Of a stretch of 64,000 nucleotides of DNA, positions 38,700 to 62,429 are shown piece by piece. This stretch comes from Anas platyrhynchos (lineage: Eukaryota > Chordata > Aves > Anseriformes > Anatidae): positions 6,074,501-6,138,500 of the forward strand of contig NC_092616.1 of the NCBI RefSeq assembly GCF_047663525.1, given 5' to 3'. The notes beneath the pieces were generated by a model. The model was not told where the DNA came from. It saw only the letters and a list, made by a program, of their open reading frames with translations, and ran no database searches. The first letter of the stretch is position 1, and every line of letters begins with the position of its first letter. The translations under genes and the position numbers were made by a program.

Positions 38700-39560
38700 C
38701 TAAAAATACCCCCGGGGGGGGGCCATATAGGGCCGGGGGGGCCATATAGGGCCAGGGGGGGCCATATAGGGGCCAGCGCGGCGTGGGGAGCTATAGGGGC
38801 CGGCAGCGGGTAGGGAGCCGGCTGGGGGGGGGGGGGCGTTATGGGGGCTATAGGGCCCCGGGGTGATTGGGGGGGGGTTATAGGGTCTGGCTGAGCCCCC
38901 TATAGGGCTGGTGGGGTGGTGTAGGCATCCATAGGGGGGTACTGGGGGCCCTATAGGGGGGCTCCTATAGGGCTGGGCTCCCATGGGGGGGGGTCCTATA
39001 GGGCTGATGCTTATGGTGGAGAATCTTTGGGGTCTATAGGGCCGAGCCCCTCTATAGGGGAGGTTTCTAGGGTCTCCTATAGGGCTGAGCCCTATGGGGG
39101 AGATTCTCCGGTGTCTCCTATAGGGCTGAGCCCTATATAGGGGACTCCCCAGTGTCTCCTATAGGGCCGACCCCTATATAGGGGACTCCCCAGTGTCTCC
39201 TATAGGGCTGAGCCCTATATAGGGGACTCTCTAATGTCTCCTATAGGGCTGACCCCTATATAGGGGACTCTCTAATGTCTCCTATAGGGCTGACCCCTAT
39301 ATAGGGGACTCTCTGGTGTCTCCTATAGGGCTGACCCCTATATAGGGGACTCCCCAGTGTCTCCTATAGGGCTGAACCCTATATAGGGGACTCCCCAGTG
39401 TCTCCTATAGGGCCGACCCCTATATAGGGGACTCTCTAATGTCTCCTATAGGGCTGAACCCTATAGAGGGGACTCTCTAATGTCTCCTATAGGGCCGACC
39501 CCTATATAGGGGACTCCCTAGGGTCTCCTATAGGGCCGACCCCTATATCTATGTCTCCCC
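38700..39560. repeat. CTCCTATAGGGCTGACCCC minisatellite, about 41 bp
   Basis: From about 39040 a 41 bp unit (CTCCTATAGGGCTGACCCC then TATATAGGGGACTC) repeats about 12 times up to the CARD gene. 38700-39040 is a looser GGGCCATATAGGG region. Confidence 0.85.
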
Positions 39561-39617
39561 CTCCCCCTATAGGGCCGCCGCTCCCATATAGGACCCCCCC
39601 CCCCCCAGACCCTAACC

Positions 39618-40525
39618 ATGACGGCGCGGGTCCGTGCCGAGGGCCGGGCTCTGGAGGATCGGCTGCTTCGGCTGCCCCGCTCCGAAATCTCCCAAATTTT
39701 GGGGGAACTGCGGGAATTCGGGGAGCTGGGACCCACCGAGGAGGCGGCGTTGGGACCCCCGGGGGGGCGCTCTTGGGTCCGGAGGCTCCTGGCCTTGGCG
39801 TTGGCTCGGGGGGACGAATGCTGCCGGGTCCTGCTCCGCGTCCTGGCCAGCCTGGAGGAGCCGGGGCTGTTAGGTGAGAGCCCAAAATTGCGGTTTTTTA
39901 ACCCAAAAAGGTTAAAACCCCCATAGGCGGCCCTATAGGGGGTTTTTTGGGGTGTTTTTTTTTTTTTGTAGATTTTTACGCGCCGCGGCGCGACGCGCTG
40001 CCCGCGCACCGCTCCGATTGTGTCTGCTGCAACCCCAAAAATGAGGAGGGGGGGCCCAAAAATGAGGGTGAAGAGCCCAAAAATGAAGATGGGGGCCCCA
40101 AAAATGAAGACGGAGGCCCCAAAAATGAAGACGGAGGCCCCAAAAATGAAGACGGAGGCCCCGAAAATGAGGATGGAGGACAAAAAGAGGAGGAAGAAGG
40201 CCAAAAAGAAGAGGATGAAGACCAAAAAGAGGATGAAGGCCCCAAAAATGAGGATGAGGGCCCCGAAAATGAAGAGGGGGGCCCCAAAAATGGGGATGAG
40301 GGCCCCGAAAATGAGGATGGGGGCCCCGAAAATGAAGAGGAAGGCCAAGAAGAGGAGGATGGGGGCCCCAAAAATGGGGATGGAGGCCCCGAAAATGAGG
40401 ATGAGGACCCCGAAAATGAGGATGGGGGCCCTGAGGAGGAGGAAGAGGAGGAGGAGGAGGAGGAGGAAGGTGATGAAGGCCCCGAGGAGGAGGAGGAGGA
40501 GGAGGCGGGAAGTGATGAGGAGTAG
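39618..40525 (+). CDS. Two-exon gene: CARD-like domain plus repeat-built acidic tail (NOL3/ARC-like?)
   Basis: Exon 1 (39618-39873) opens with ACCATGACGG and ends at TTAG|GTGAG. Exon 2 starts at 39972 after a T-rich GTAG acceptor and restores a GAT codon. The product is 269 residues. Residues 1-85 look like a CARD death-fold: EGRALEDRLLRLPRSEI, LGPTEEAAL and WVRRLLALALARGDECC. Then come FYAPRRDALPAHRSDCVCC and tandem PKNEDGG/PENEDGG repeats turning to poly-Glu. Human NOL3 (ARC, an apoptosis inhibitor) has the same order: CARD, short linker, acidic tail. NOL3 is not a human neighbour of these genes; PYCARD, also a CARD protein next to FUS in human, is the alternative, but no PYD is visible. 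The acidic frame resumes one register over at 40564, so the true tail may be longer. Confidence 0.55.
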
Positions 40526-41490
40526 GAAGGAGGTGAGGGAGGAAGGCCCTGAGGAAGAGGAGGGTGGGGAGGAAGATGGAGGCTGTGAGGAAGAGGATGA
40601 AGGGCCCAAAGAGGAAGATGAAGGCCCCCAAGGAGGAAGATGAAGGCCCTAAGGAGGAAGAGGAGGAGGAGGAGGAGGAAGGTGAGGGTGAGGCCGAAGG
40701 AACTGAGGCCGGAGAGGAAGAGGAGGAGGAGGAGGAAGAGGATGGTGAGGAGGAGGAAGGTGACCTTGGAGCCTCCGAAGAGGAGGACGGGGAGGAAGAT
40801 GAAGGCTCCGAGGAGGAAGATGATGATGATGATGGAGATGATGAGAATGAAGATGAAGGCTCCGAGGAGAAAGATGAGGAGGAGGAGGAGGAAAATGAAG
40901 ACCCTGAGGAGGAGGAGGAGAAGGAGGATGATGATGATGAAGGCCCTGAGGAGGAGGAAGACGATGATGAGGATGAAGATGAAGGCTCCAAGGAGGAAGA
41001 TGATGAAGATGAAGACGCTGAGGAGGAGGAAGATGATGATGAGGAGGAGGAAGATGAAGGCCGCAAGGAAGAAGATGAAGGCCCCGAAGAGGATGATGAT
41101 GAAGATGAAGGCCCCGGGGAGGAAGATGATGATGATGATGAAGGCCCCGGAGATGAAGATGATGAGGAGGAGGAGGAAGATGAAGGCTCAGAGGAGGAGG
41201 AGGATGCAGATGAAGGCCCTGGGGATGAAGATGAAGGCCACGAGGAGGAGGAAGACGATGATGAGGAAGATGAAGGCCCTGGGGATGAAGACGATGAGGA
41301 GGAGGAGGAAGATGAAGGCTCCGAGGAGGAAGATGATGAAGATGACGACGATGATGATGAAGATGAAGGCTCAGAGGAGGAGGAAGATGATGATGAGGAA
41401 GAAGATGAAGGCCACAGGGATGATGATGAAGGCCCTGGGGATGAAGATGATGATGAAGATGAAGGCCCCAGGAGGCCAACGACGCATTTC
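40050..41490 (+). repeat. GAGGAGGATGAAGGCCCC coding-type minisatellite
   Basis: Begins as CCCAAAAATGAAGACGGAGG (21-24 bp) and passes into GAGGAGGAAGATGATGATGAAGG units. The array runs through the stop at 40525 and keeps an acidic frame open from 40564 to past 41480. The opposite strand therefore shows a long Ser/Pro frame, which is a shadow. Confidence 0.85.
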
Positions 41491-41582
41491 GTGCCCAACC
41501 CCCCCCCCCCAGCCTTCCTCCCCCCTCCCCTCCCCTCCTCATCCTCCCCTCCCCTCCTCATCCTCCCCCCCTCCCCCCCCCC

Positions 41583-41588
41583 AATAAA
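41583..41588 (+). terminator. Polyadenylation signal of the CARD gene
   Basis: AATAAA after a C/T-rich stretch, about 1060 nt past the first stop but only about 100 nt after the end of the acidic repeat. This placement suits a transcript whose coding part runs through the whole repeat. A (TTAA)n run follows at 41616-41640. Confidence 0.6.
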
Positions 41589-41739
41589 GCCTCTCCCCTC
41601 AGCGCCGGCTGCAGCTTTAATTAATTAATTAATTAATTAACGAGGCCCCGCTAACGAGGGGGGGGCCCTAACGAGCCTCCCCTCCCCCACCCCCCCCCAA
41701 AAAAAATGTCCGACCTCCGGCGCCGGGAGAAGGTTCCAG

Positions 41740-43440
41740 AAGCGAGGCCACGAGGCCACCAAGGGGGGGGTGGAGGCCACCGGGGAGGTGACATCAAGGA
41801 GGAGGCCACCAAGGGGTGAGGCCACCAAGGAGGTGACATTGATTGGGAGGCCACCAGGGAGGCCACCAAGGGTTGAGGCCACCAAGGAGGCCACCGAGGA
41901 GGTGACACCACCAGGAGGCCACCAAGGGGTGAGGCCACCAAGGAGGTGACATTGCCAGGGAGGTGACATCAAGGAGGAGGCCACCAAGGGTTGAGGCCAC
42001 CGGGGAGGTGACATTGATTGGGAGGCCACCAGGGAGGTGACATCAGTGAGGAGGCCAAGGGTTGAGGCCATCATGGAGGTCACCAAGGAGGTGACACTGT
42101 CAGGGAGGCCACCAAGGAGGTGACATCACAGTGGAGGCCCAAGGGTTGAGGCCACCAAGGAGGTGACATTAATGAGGAGGCCACCAAGGAGGTCACCAGG
42201 GGGGTGACACCATTTAGGAGGCCACCAAGGGTTGAGGCCACCAGGGAGGTGACATTGATGGGGAGGCCCAAGGGTTGAGGCCATCAGGGAGGCCACCAAG
42301 GAGGTGACACCACCAAGGAGGTCAAGGGTTGAGGCCACCAAGGAGGTGACATTAATGAGGAGGCCACCAAGGAGGTCACCAGGGGGGTGACACCATTTAG
42401 GAGGCCACCAAGGGTTGAGGCCACCAAGGGTTGAGGCCACCAAGGAGGTGACATTGATGGGGAGGCCACCAGGGAGGTGACACCATCAAGGAGGCCACCA
42501 AGGGTTGAGGCCACCAGGGAGGTGACATTGATGGGGAGGCCACCAAGGAGGTGATACCACGGTGGAGGCCACCAAGGGTTGAGGCCATCATGGAGGTCAC
42601 CAAGGAGGTGACATTGATGGGGAGGCCACCAGGAGGCCACCAAGGGTTGAGGCCACCAAGCAGGTGACATTAATTGGGAGGCCACCGGGGAGGTGACATT
42701 GATTGGGAGGCCACCAGGGAGGTGACACTGTTGGGGAGGCCACCAAGGAGGTGACATCAGTGAGGAGGCCAAGGGTTGAGGCCATCAGGGAGGCCACCAA
42801 GGAGGTGACATCAGTGAAGAGGCTCAAAGGGGGAGGCCACCAGGGAGGTGACACTGTTGGGAAGGCCACCAAGGAGGCCAAGGGTTGAGGCCACCAAGGA
42901 GGTGACATTGATGGGGAGGCCACCAAGGAGGTGAGGCCATCAGGGAGGCCACCAAGGAGGTGACATCGATGGGGAGGCCACCGGGGAGGTGACACCATCA
43001 AGGAGGCCACCAAGGGTTGAGGCCACCAAGGAGGTGACATTAATGAGGAGGCCACCAAGGAGGTCACCAGGGAGGTGACACCATCAAGGAGGCCACCAAG
43101 GGTTGAGGCCACCAGGGAGGTGACATTGATGGGGAGGCCCAAGGGGAGGCCACCAAGGCCACCAGGGAGGTGACATCAGTGAGGAGGCCAAGGGTTGAGG
43201 CCATCAGGGAGGCCACCAAGGAGGTGACACCACCAAGGAGGTCAAGGGTTGAGGCCACCAAGGAGGTGAGGCCATCGGGGAGGTGACATTGATGGGGAGG
43301 CCACCAGGGAGGTGACACTAATGAGGAGGCCAAGGGTTGAGGCCATCAGGGAGGTGACACCACCAGGAGGCCACCAAGGGTTGAGGCCACCAAGGAGGTG
43401 ACATTGATGGGGAGGCCACCAAGGCCACCAGGGAGGTGAC
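41740..43440. repeat. GAGGCCACCAAGGAGGTGACAT minisatellite
   Basis: Modules of 20-50 bp (GAGGCCACCAAGGGTTGAGG, AGGTGACATTGATGGGGAGG) alternate without fixed order over 1.7 kb. There is a near-perfect longer repeat of about 200 bp between about 42146 and 42340. Confidence 0.9.
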
Positions 43441-43449
43441 ACCGCTATC

Positions 43450-44998
43450 GAGGCGAGGCCGAGGAGGAATTTGAGGCCACCAAGGAGGACTTGAGGTCAC
43501 CATGGAGAATTTGGGGTCCCCGAGGAGGATTTGGGTCCGCCGAGAACAGATTTGAGGCCGCTGAAGAGAAATTTGAGGCCGTCGAGGAGGAATTTGGAGT
43601 CCCCGAGGAGGATTTGGGGTCCCCGAGTAGGATTTGAGGCCGTTGAAGAGGATTTTGAAGTCCCCGAGAAGAATTTGAGGCCGCCGAGGAGGATTTGGAG
43701 TCCCCAAGGAGGATTTGGGATCGTTGAGGAGGAATTTGGAGTCCCCGAGGAGGATTTGGGGTCCCCGAGGAAGGTTTTGAGGCCGCCGAGGAGGAATTTG
43801 GAGTCACCAAGCAGGATTTGGAGTCCCCGAGGAGGATTTTGAGGCCACCGAGTAGGATTTTAAGGTCCCCGAGGAGAATTTGGGACCATTGAGGAGGAAT
43901 TTTGAGTCCCCAAGGAGGATTTTGAGGCCGCTGAAGAGAAATTTGAGGTCGTAGAGGAGGAATCCGGAGTCCCCGAGTAGGATTTTGAGGCCGTCGAGGA
44001 GGAATTTGGAGTTCCCAAGGAGAATTTTGGAGTCCCCGAGGAGAATTTTGGAGTCCCCGAGGAGAATTTGGAGTCCCCGAGGAGGATTTTGGAGTCCCCA
44101 AGGAGGATTCGGAGTCCCCGAGTAGGATTTTGAGGCCACCGAGGAGGATTTTGAAGTCACCGAGGAGAATTTTGGTGCCGTTGAAGAGGAATTTGGAGTC
44201 TCCAAGGAGGATTTGGAGTCCCCGAGGATTTTGAGGCCACCGAGGAGGATTTTGGAGTCCCCGAGGAGGATTTTGCTGCTGTTGAAGAGGAATTTGGAGT
44301 CCCCGAGGAGGAATTTGAGGCCACCATGGAGAATTTGAGGCCGCCGAGTAGGATTTGGAGTCCCCGAGGAGCATTTGGAGTCCCCGAGGAGGATTTGGGT
44401 CCCCCGAGCAGGATTTGGAGTCCCCGAGGAGGATTTTGAGGCCGCTGAGTAGGATTTTGGTGGCGTCGAGGAGGAATTTGGAGTCTCCAAGGAGGATTTT
44501 GAAGCCACCGAGGAGCATTTGGGCTCCCCGAGGAGGATTTTGAAGTCCCCAAGGATGATTTTGAGGCCGTTGAGTAGAATTTGAGGCCGCTGAGGATGAA
44601 TTTGGAGTCCCCGAGTAGGATTTTGATGCCACCGAGGAGGATTTGGGCTCCCCAAGGAGGATTTGGAGTCCCCGAGGAGGATTTGGAGTCCCCGAGGAGG
44701 ATTTTGAGGCCACCAAGGAGAATCTGGGCTCCTCGAGGAGGAATTTGGAGTCCCCGAGGAGCATTTGGAGTCCCCGAGGAGGATTTTGAGGCCACCAAGG
44801 AGAATCTGGGCTCCTCGAGGAGGAATTTGGAGTCCCCGAGGAGCATTTGGAGTCCCCGAGGAGGATTTTGAGGCCACCAAGGAGAATCTGGGCTCCTCGA
44901 GGAGGAATTTGGAGTCCCCGAGTAGGATTTTGAGGCCGCCGAGTAGGATTTTGGAGTCCCCAAGGAGAATTTGGAGTCCCCGAGGCGGATTTTGGCCC
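43450..44998. repeat. GAATTTGGAGTCCCCGAGGAGG minisatellite
   Basis: Units of about 21-24 bp (ATTTGGAGTCCCCGAGGAGG, ATTTTGAGGCCGCCGAGGAGG) continue up to the BCKDK stop codon. Blocks of about 90 bp near 44700, 44790 and 44880 are almost identical. They keep long frames open on both strands. Confidence 0.9.
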
Positions 44999-45004
44999 CC
45001 CCCC

Positions 45005-56115
<11,111 letters not shown>

Positions 56116-56124
56116 GGCCTGGAA

Positions 56125-59100
56125 GGGGAAAAAAGGGTTAAAAAGGGGATTTTCGGGGAGTTTGGGGACGCTAGGGGTGATATTGAGGTCTGCGGGGGGT
56201 TCATCGGGACCTTGTCCCATCGGTTTTTGCCCCAAAATGCACCCAAGGGTCTTGGGGCCACCCTTTTTCCCGCAATTCTACCTCAAAAATTCACCCAAGG
56301 GTCTCGGGACCCACCTTTTTCCCTCAATTCTACCTTAAAAATGCACCCAAAGGTCTTGGGTTTACCCTTTTCCCTCAATTCTACCCCAAAAATGGACCCA
56401 AGAGTCCCAAGACCACCTTTTTCCACTCAGTTTTACCCCCAAAAATGCACCCAAGGGACTTGGGGCCACCCTTTTTCCCTCAGTTTTACCCCAAAAATGC
56501 ACCCAAGGGTCTCAGAATTTCCCTTTTTCCCTCAGTTTTGCCCCAAAAATGCACCCAAGGGTCTCGGAAGCTACCTTTTTCCCTCAGTTTTACCCCAAAA
56601 ATGCACCCAAGGGTCTCAGGAACCATCTTTTCCCCTCAATTTTGCCCTAAAAAAGGCACCCAAGGGTCTCAGAAGCTCCCTTTTTCCCTCAGTTCTACCC
56701 CAAAAATGCACCCAAGGGTCTCAGAATTTCCCTTTTTCCCTCAGGTTTGCCCCAAAAATGCACCCAAGGGTCTCAGGACCCCCCTTTTCCCCTCAGTTTT
56801 ACCCCAAAAAAGCACCCAAGGGTCTCAGGACCCCCTTTTCCCCTCAGTTTTACCCCAAAAATGCACCAAAGAGTTTAGGGAACCCTTTTTCCCCCCACCC
56901 ATAAAGCAACGAAATATCCAAGGACCCCCTTTTTCCCCCATTTATACCCCAAAATAGATCCGAGCGCCCCAAAAACCCTTTTTCCCCTCATTCACACCCC
57001 AAAATGGACCCTAGTGCCTGGATACACACATTTTTCCCTCATTTATAGCCCAAAAATGGACCCAGGTGCCTTAGGACCCCCCCCTTTTCCCTCAGTGACC
57101 CCCCAAAATGCCTCCAGGTCCCCAAGGACCCCATTTTCCCCTCAGAAACACCCCAAAAAAGTCACCCAAGTGGCCGGGGACCCCACTTTCCCCTCAGTTT
57201 CCCCCCCAAAATCCCTCCAAGTACCCTAGGACCCCCACTTTTCCCTCAGAAACACCCCAAAAAGGCTCCCAAATGGCCGGGGACCCTTTTTTCCCCTCAG
57301 TGTCCCCCCAAAAAGTCACCCAAGTGGCCAGGGACCCCACTTTCCCCTCAATTTCCCCCCAAAACCCCTCCAAGTGCCTTAGGACCCCCCCTTTTCCCTC
57401 AGAAACACCCCAAAATGCCTCCAGGTACCCGGGACCCCACTTTCCCCTCAGAAACGCCCCAAAAAAGGCTCCCAAGTGGCCAGGGACCCCCTTTTCCCCT
57501 CAAAAACACCCAAAAAATTGACCCAGGTGTTCTAGACCCCCCTTTTCCCCTCAGTGTCTCCCCCAAAACGCCAACAGGTACCCGGGGACCCCCCTTTCCC
57601 CTCAGAAACACCCCAAAAAAGGCTCCCAAGTGACCGGGGACCCCCCTTTCCCCTCAGTTTCCCCCCAAAATCCCTCCAAGTGCCCTAGGACCCCCCCTTT
57701 TCCCTCAGTGCCCCCCCCAAAATGCCTCCAGGTCCCCAAGGACCCCATTTTCCCCTCATAAAAACCCCCAAAAAAGCTCCCAAATGGCCGGGGACCCCAC
57801 TTTCCCCTCAGTTTCCCCCCCAAAATGGACCTGAGTGCCCAGGGACATACTTTTCCCCTCAGTTTTACCCCAAAAAAGGACCCAGGTGCCTTAGGACCCC
57901 CCTTTCCCCTCAGTGTCTCCCCCAAAATGCCTCCAAATGCCCGGGACCCCATTTTCCCCTCAGAAACACCCCAAAAAAGGCTCCTAAGTCACCGGAACCC
58001 CCCTTTCCCCTCAGAGTCCCCCCCAAAATGCCACCAGGTCCCAAAGGACCCCACTTTCCCCTCAGAAACACCCCAAAAAGTCACCCAAGTGGCCGGGGAC
58101 CCCCCTTTCCCGTCAGAAACACCCCAAAAAAAGGCTCCCAAGTGGCCGGGGACCCCTTTTTCCCCCTCAGTGTCCCCCAAAAAACACTCCAGATGCCGTG
58201 TGACCCCCCCTTTCCCCTCAGTTTCCCCCCAAAAATCCCTCCAAGTACCCTAGGACCCCCCCTTTTCCCTCAGAAACACCCCAAAAAGGCTCCCAAATGG
58301 CCGGGGACCCTTTTTTCCCCTCAGTGTCCCCCAAAAAAGTCACCCAAGTGGCCGGGGACCCCACTTTCCCCTCAATTTCCCCCCCAAAATACCTCCAAGT
58401 GCCTTAGGACCCCCCCTTTTCCCTCAGAAACACCCCAAAATGCCTCCAGGTACCCGGGGACCCCACTTTTCCCTCAGAAACACCCCAAAAAAGGCTCCCA
58501 AGTGGCCAGGGACCCCTTTTTCCCCTCAGAAACACCCAAAAAATTGACCCAGGTGCCTTAGGACCCCCCCTTTCCCCTCAGTGACCCCCCAAAATGCCTC
58601 CAGGTCCCCAAGGACCCCATTTTCCCCTCAGAAACACCCCAAAAAAAAGTCACCCAAGTGGCCGGGGACCCCACTTTCCCCTCAGTTTCCCCCCCAAAAT
58701 CCCCCCAAATTGCCCTAAGACCCCCCCCTTTCCCCTCAGTTTCCCCCAAAATCCCTCCAAGTGCCTTAGGACCCCCTTTTCCCTCCCCCAAATGCCTCCA
58801 GGTACCCGGGACCCCGCTTTCCCCTCAGTATCTCAAAATACCTCCAGGTACCCAGGACCCCCCTTTCCCCTCAGAAGTACCCCCAAAATTGGACCCAAGT
58901 GCCCAGGACTCCTCTTTCCCCTCTAGTGCCTCCCCCAAAATGCCTCCAGGACCCCCCAGGCACCCATTTTCCCCTCTATAAAACCCCCCCAAAAGCTCCC
59001 CAAATGCCGGGGGACCCCCCTTCCCCTCAGTGACCCCCCAAAATGGACCTGAGTGCCCAGGGACATACTTTTCTCTCTCAGTTTTACCCCAAAAGGACCC

Positions 59101-60650
59101 AGGTGCCTCAGGATCTCCTTTTCCCCTCAGTGTTTCCCCCCAAATGCCCCCCAAATGCCCGGGAACCCCATTTTCCCCTCAGAAACACCCAAAGGGCTTC
59201 TGAGTCACCGGGAACCCCCCTTCCCCTCAGAAACCCCCAAACCGCCACCAGGTCCGAAAGGACCTAATTTTCCCTCAGAAACACTGAGCTTTCCCCAAAT
59301 CGCCGGGTTCCCTTCTTGTGTCCCCTGAAAAGTCACCCAGTGGCCGGGCACCTTGTTTCCCTCCAACCCTCTCCCCCAAACCCCTTCCAAGTGCCTTAGG
59401 ACTCCTTTTCCCTCAGTGACCCCCAAATACCACCAGGTCCCAAGGTCCCCACCTTCCTCATAAAGATCCCTAAGTCACCCAAGTGGCCGGTACCCCTTTT
59501 TCCCCTCAGAAATACTCAAAATTTGCAATGAGTGCCTCAGGACCCCCCTTCCCCCTCAGTGTCTCCAAATGCCTCCAGGTCCCCAGGACCCCTTTTTCCC
59601 CTCATAAAAACCCCCAAAAGTCTCCCCAACGGCCCCGGGAGACCCCACTTTCCCTCCAGTCTTCCCCCAAAATGGACCTGAGTGCCCCAGGGGACATACC
59701 TTCCCCTCAGTTTTAATTCTAAATTGGACTAGGTGCCTCATGTATTCTCTCTTTTCCCAACAATCCCCAAAGATCCTCCAGGTACCCAGGGACCCACTTT
59801 TCCCTCTAGAAATGCCCCAAGTGTTTCCTCAAAGTGGCCAGGGTCCCTTTTTCCCTCAGAAAAGAATCCCCAAAAAATTCACCCAGGTGTTCTAGGACCC
59901 CCCCTTTCCCCTTAGGTCCCCCAAAACGCCAACAGGTACCCTGGGTCCCCTAATTCTCCTCAGAAACACCCCAAAAAAGTCACCCAAAGGCCCGGGACCC
60001 CCTTTCCCCTTAGCTCCCCCAAATCCCTCCAGTATCCTGAGACCCCCCTTTTCCCCTCAGAAACACCCCAAATCCCTCCAAGTGCCTCTAGACCCCCTTT
60101 TCCCTCAGTGTCCCCCCAAAATGCCTCCAGGTACCCCAGGGTCCCCTTTCCCCTCAGAAACACCCCAAAGTGCCCCCAACGGCCCGGGACCCTTTTTTCC
60201 CTCCGTGTCCCCCAAAAGTCACCCAAGTGGCCCAGGCACCCACTTTCCCCTCAATTCCCCCAAAATCCTCCAAGTGCCTTAGGACCCTCCTTTTCCCTCA
60301 GAAAAGACCCCCAAAATGCCTCCAGGAGACCCCGGGGGCACCCATCCCTCAGAAATGCCCCAAAAAGGCTCCCAAGCGGCCAGGGACCCTCTTTCTTCCT
60401 TCTCCAGAAGTACTCAAAATTTGACCCAGGTGTGGTGAAGGACCCCTGCCTTCCCTCCAGTCACCCCCCAAACGCTGACAGAGACCCCCGGGCCCACTTT
60501 CCCCTCAGAAAACACCCAAAAAAGTCACCCAAGTGGCCGGGCCTCCTTCCCTTCAGTTTTCCCCAACCCCAAATCGCCCTAAGACCTTCCTCAGTGCCCC
60601 CCAAAACGGCTCCAGGCACCCAAGGACCCCACGTCCCTCAGTCCCCACCC
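56125..60650. repeat. CCCTTTTCCCCTCAGAAACACC array, orientation 1
   Basis: 4.5 kb of 45-60 bp units. Near BCKDK exon 1 they read AAAAATGCACCCAAGGGTCTC plus CCCTCAGTTTTACCCC; farther out AAGTGGCCGGGGACCCC plus CCCCTCAGAAACACCCC. The array fills the presumed BCKDK 5' intron. Confidence 0.9.
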
Positions 60651-60834
60651 CATTATTTTAAAAAAAAAAACAAACAAACGAATGCAGCGCCCCCTCCCAC
60701 CACCAGCCCCCGCGGACCCAGGCGTCGGCCGGCCCCCCCCCCCGACCCCCCCCCCCCCCCAAAATAGCCGGGGGGGTCCCCTACAAGTGGCCCTTGCCGC
60801 CCCCCCTTCACCCCTAGACTAGCCCTGCCCTTAG

Positions 60835-61085
60835 AAAGGGAGGGGGGGATGTGTACTGCGCATGCGCGGAGCGAATGATGCGCAAACAGAGGGGGGATCA
60901 TGTTGCGCAGTGGTGGGCGGAAACGGGCGTGGGCGGTGCGATCGTGGGGGCGGCGCGATTCCGCGAGGGGAGCGATGGGCAACGGGAAACCAGAGGCGAG
61001 GGGGGAGCCAACTTGACGACCTCCGTCGGCTCCAAGGGAATCGGGGGACGCCGAGGCGTCTCAACTGGGGGCGTCTGTGGGGGGT
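60835..61085 (-). promoter_or_regulatory. BCKDK: Probable BCKDK promoter: CpG-rich, NRF1-type site
   Basis: A unique CpG-rich block between two arrays, with TGCGCATGCGC at 60857-60867 (NRF1 consensus, common in genes for mitochondrial proteins), GGGGGCGG and GGGCGTGGGCGG boxes. It is the only promoter-like sequence upstream of the BCKDK start codon. The 5' UTR exon should lie here or just to the left, but I could not fix its donor. Confidence 0.5.
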
Positions 61086-61089
61086 CCCT

Positions 61090-62400
61090 GCAATATTTGG
61101 GTATAATTTGAGGGGAAAGGGGTCAGTGAGCTGGATGCATTTTTGGGACACTGAGGTAAAAGGGGTCCCCAGGCAATGGGTCCATTTTGGGGTAAACTGA
61201 GGTGAAAATGGGGGTCCTGGGATCCATTTTGCAGCTGAGGGGAAGAGTTGGGTCCATTTTGGGGTAAAACTGAGGTGAAAAGGGGTCCCTGGATCCATTT
61301 TGGGGTAAAACTGAGGTGAAAATGGGTCCCTGATCCATTTTGGGGACAGCTGAGGGGAAAGGGGCCCCTGGGTCCATTTTGGGGTAAAACTGAGGTGAAA
61401 AGGGTCCCTGGATCCATTTTGGGTAAAACTGAGGTGAAAATGGGTCCTGGATACATTTTGGGGTACAGCTGAGGGAAAGGGGTCCCTGGGTCCATTTGGT
61501 AAAAACTCAGTAAAATGTGGAAGTCCTGGAAGACTGGGGTCCATTGTCGGGGTGTGACTGAATAAGGGGTCCCCAAGAAATTTGGGTCCAATTTGAGTGG
61601 ACGTCTGAGGCCAAAAGCTAGGTTCTGGGATCCCTGGTGCATTTTTGGGTAGAACCTGAGAAAGGGGGTTCCTGGATCCCTCGCTCCATTTTTGGGGCAG
61701 AAGTTTAAGGAAAGTGAGGGGGTTCCTGGATCCCTTAAGATCCATTTTTGGGGTAGAACTGAGGTAAAAGTGGGGTTCTGGGATCCCTGGGTCCAATTTT
61801 GGGGTAGAAACTGAGGTAAAAGTGGGGTTCTGGGACCCCTGGGTCCAATTTTGGGGTAGGGTCTAGGGAAAAGTGGGTTCTGGTATCTGGGGTTGATTTT
61901 TGGGTAGAACTGAGGGAAAATTGGTTTGGGGTCTGGTTGATTTCTGGTAAAAGCTAGGAAAAGAGGGGCACCCCTGGGTTGAGTCCATCTTTCTGGGTAA
62001 AACAAAGGGAAAAAGTGAGGTCCCTCATCCTTAGGTCCATTTTTGGGTTAGAACTGAGGAAAAAGGGGCTTTCTGGTATCCCTGAGCTCATTTTTGAGGA
62101 AACCGTAAAAGTGAGGATCCTGGATCCTTTAGTCCATCTTTTGGGTAAAAACAAGGGAAAAAGTGAAGTTCCTTGATCCTTAGGTCAATTTTTGGGTTAA
62201 AACTGAGGAAAAAAGGGGGTTTTCTGGATACTTGGGTCCATTTTTGGGGGTAAAATGTATAAAAGTGGGGTTTGGGGATCCTGGGGTCCATTTTGATAGA
62301 TTAAGGAAAAAGTGGTGTTCTGGGATCCTAGGTCCATTTTGCAAAATATATAAAAAGTGGAGTCCATGGATCCTGGGGTCCATTTTGGGGTGGAACCCAG
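61090..62400. repeat. CTGAGGTGAAAAGGGGTCCC array, orientation 2 (inverted relative to 56-60.6 kb)
   Basis: Units of about 45-55 bp read GGGTAAAACTGAGGTGAAAA and GGTCCCTGGATCCATTTTGGG. The reverse complement matches the left array's units (CCCCAAAATGGACCC, CCCTCAGTTTTACCC). The two arrays therefore belong to one family in opposite orientation, either side of the 60.8-61.1 kb CpG block. Confidence 0.85.
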
Positions 62401-62429
62401 GGAAGCACAAAACCAGGGTGTGTTGACCC

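Noticed and set aside
39933-41561. Long Ser/Pro-rich frame on the minus strand
   Set aside because: Complement of the GAGGAGGAT array of the CARD gene; poly-Ser arises mechanically.
56125-60650. Many CCCTTTTCCCCTCAG sequences as real + strand splice acceptors
   Set aside because: No exon follows them, and the gene here is on the minus strand; they are repeat units.
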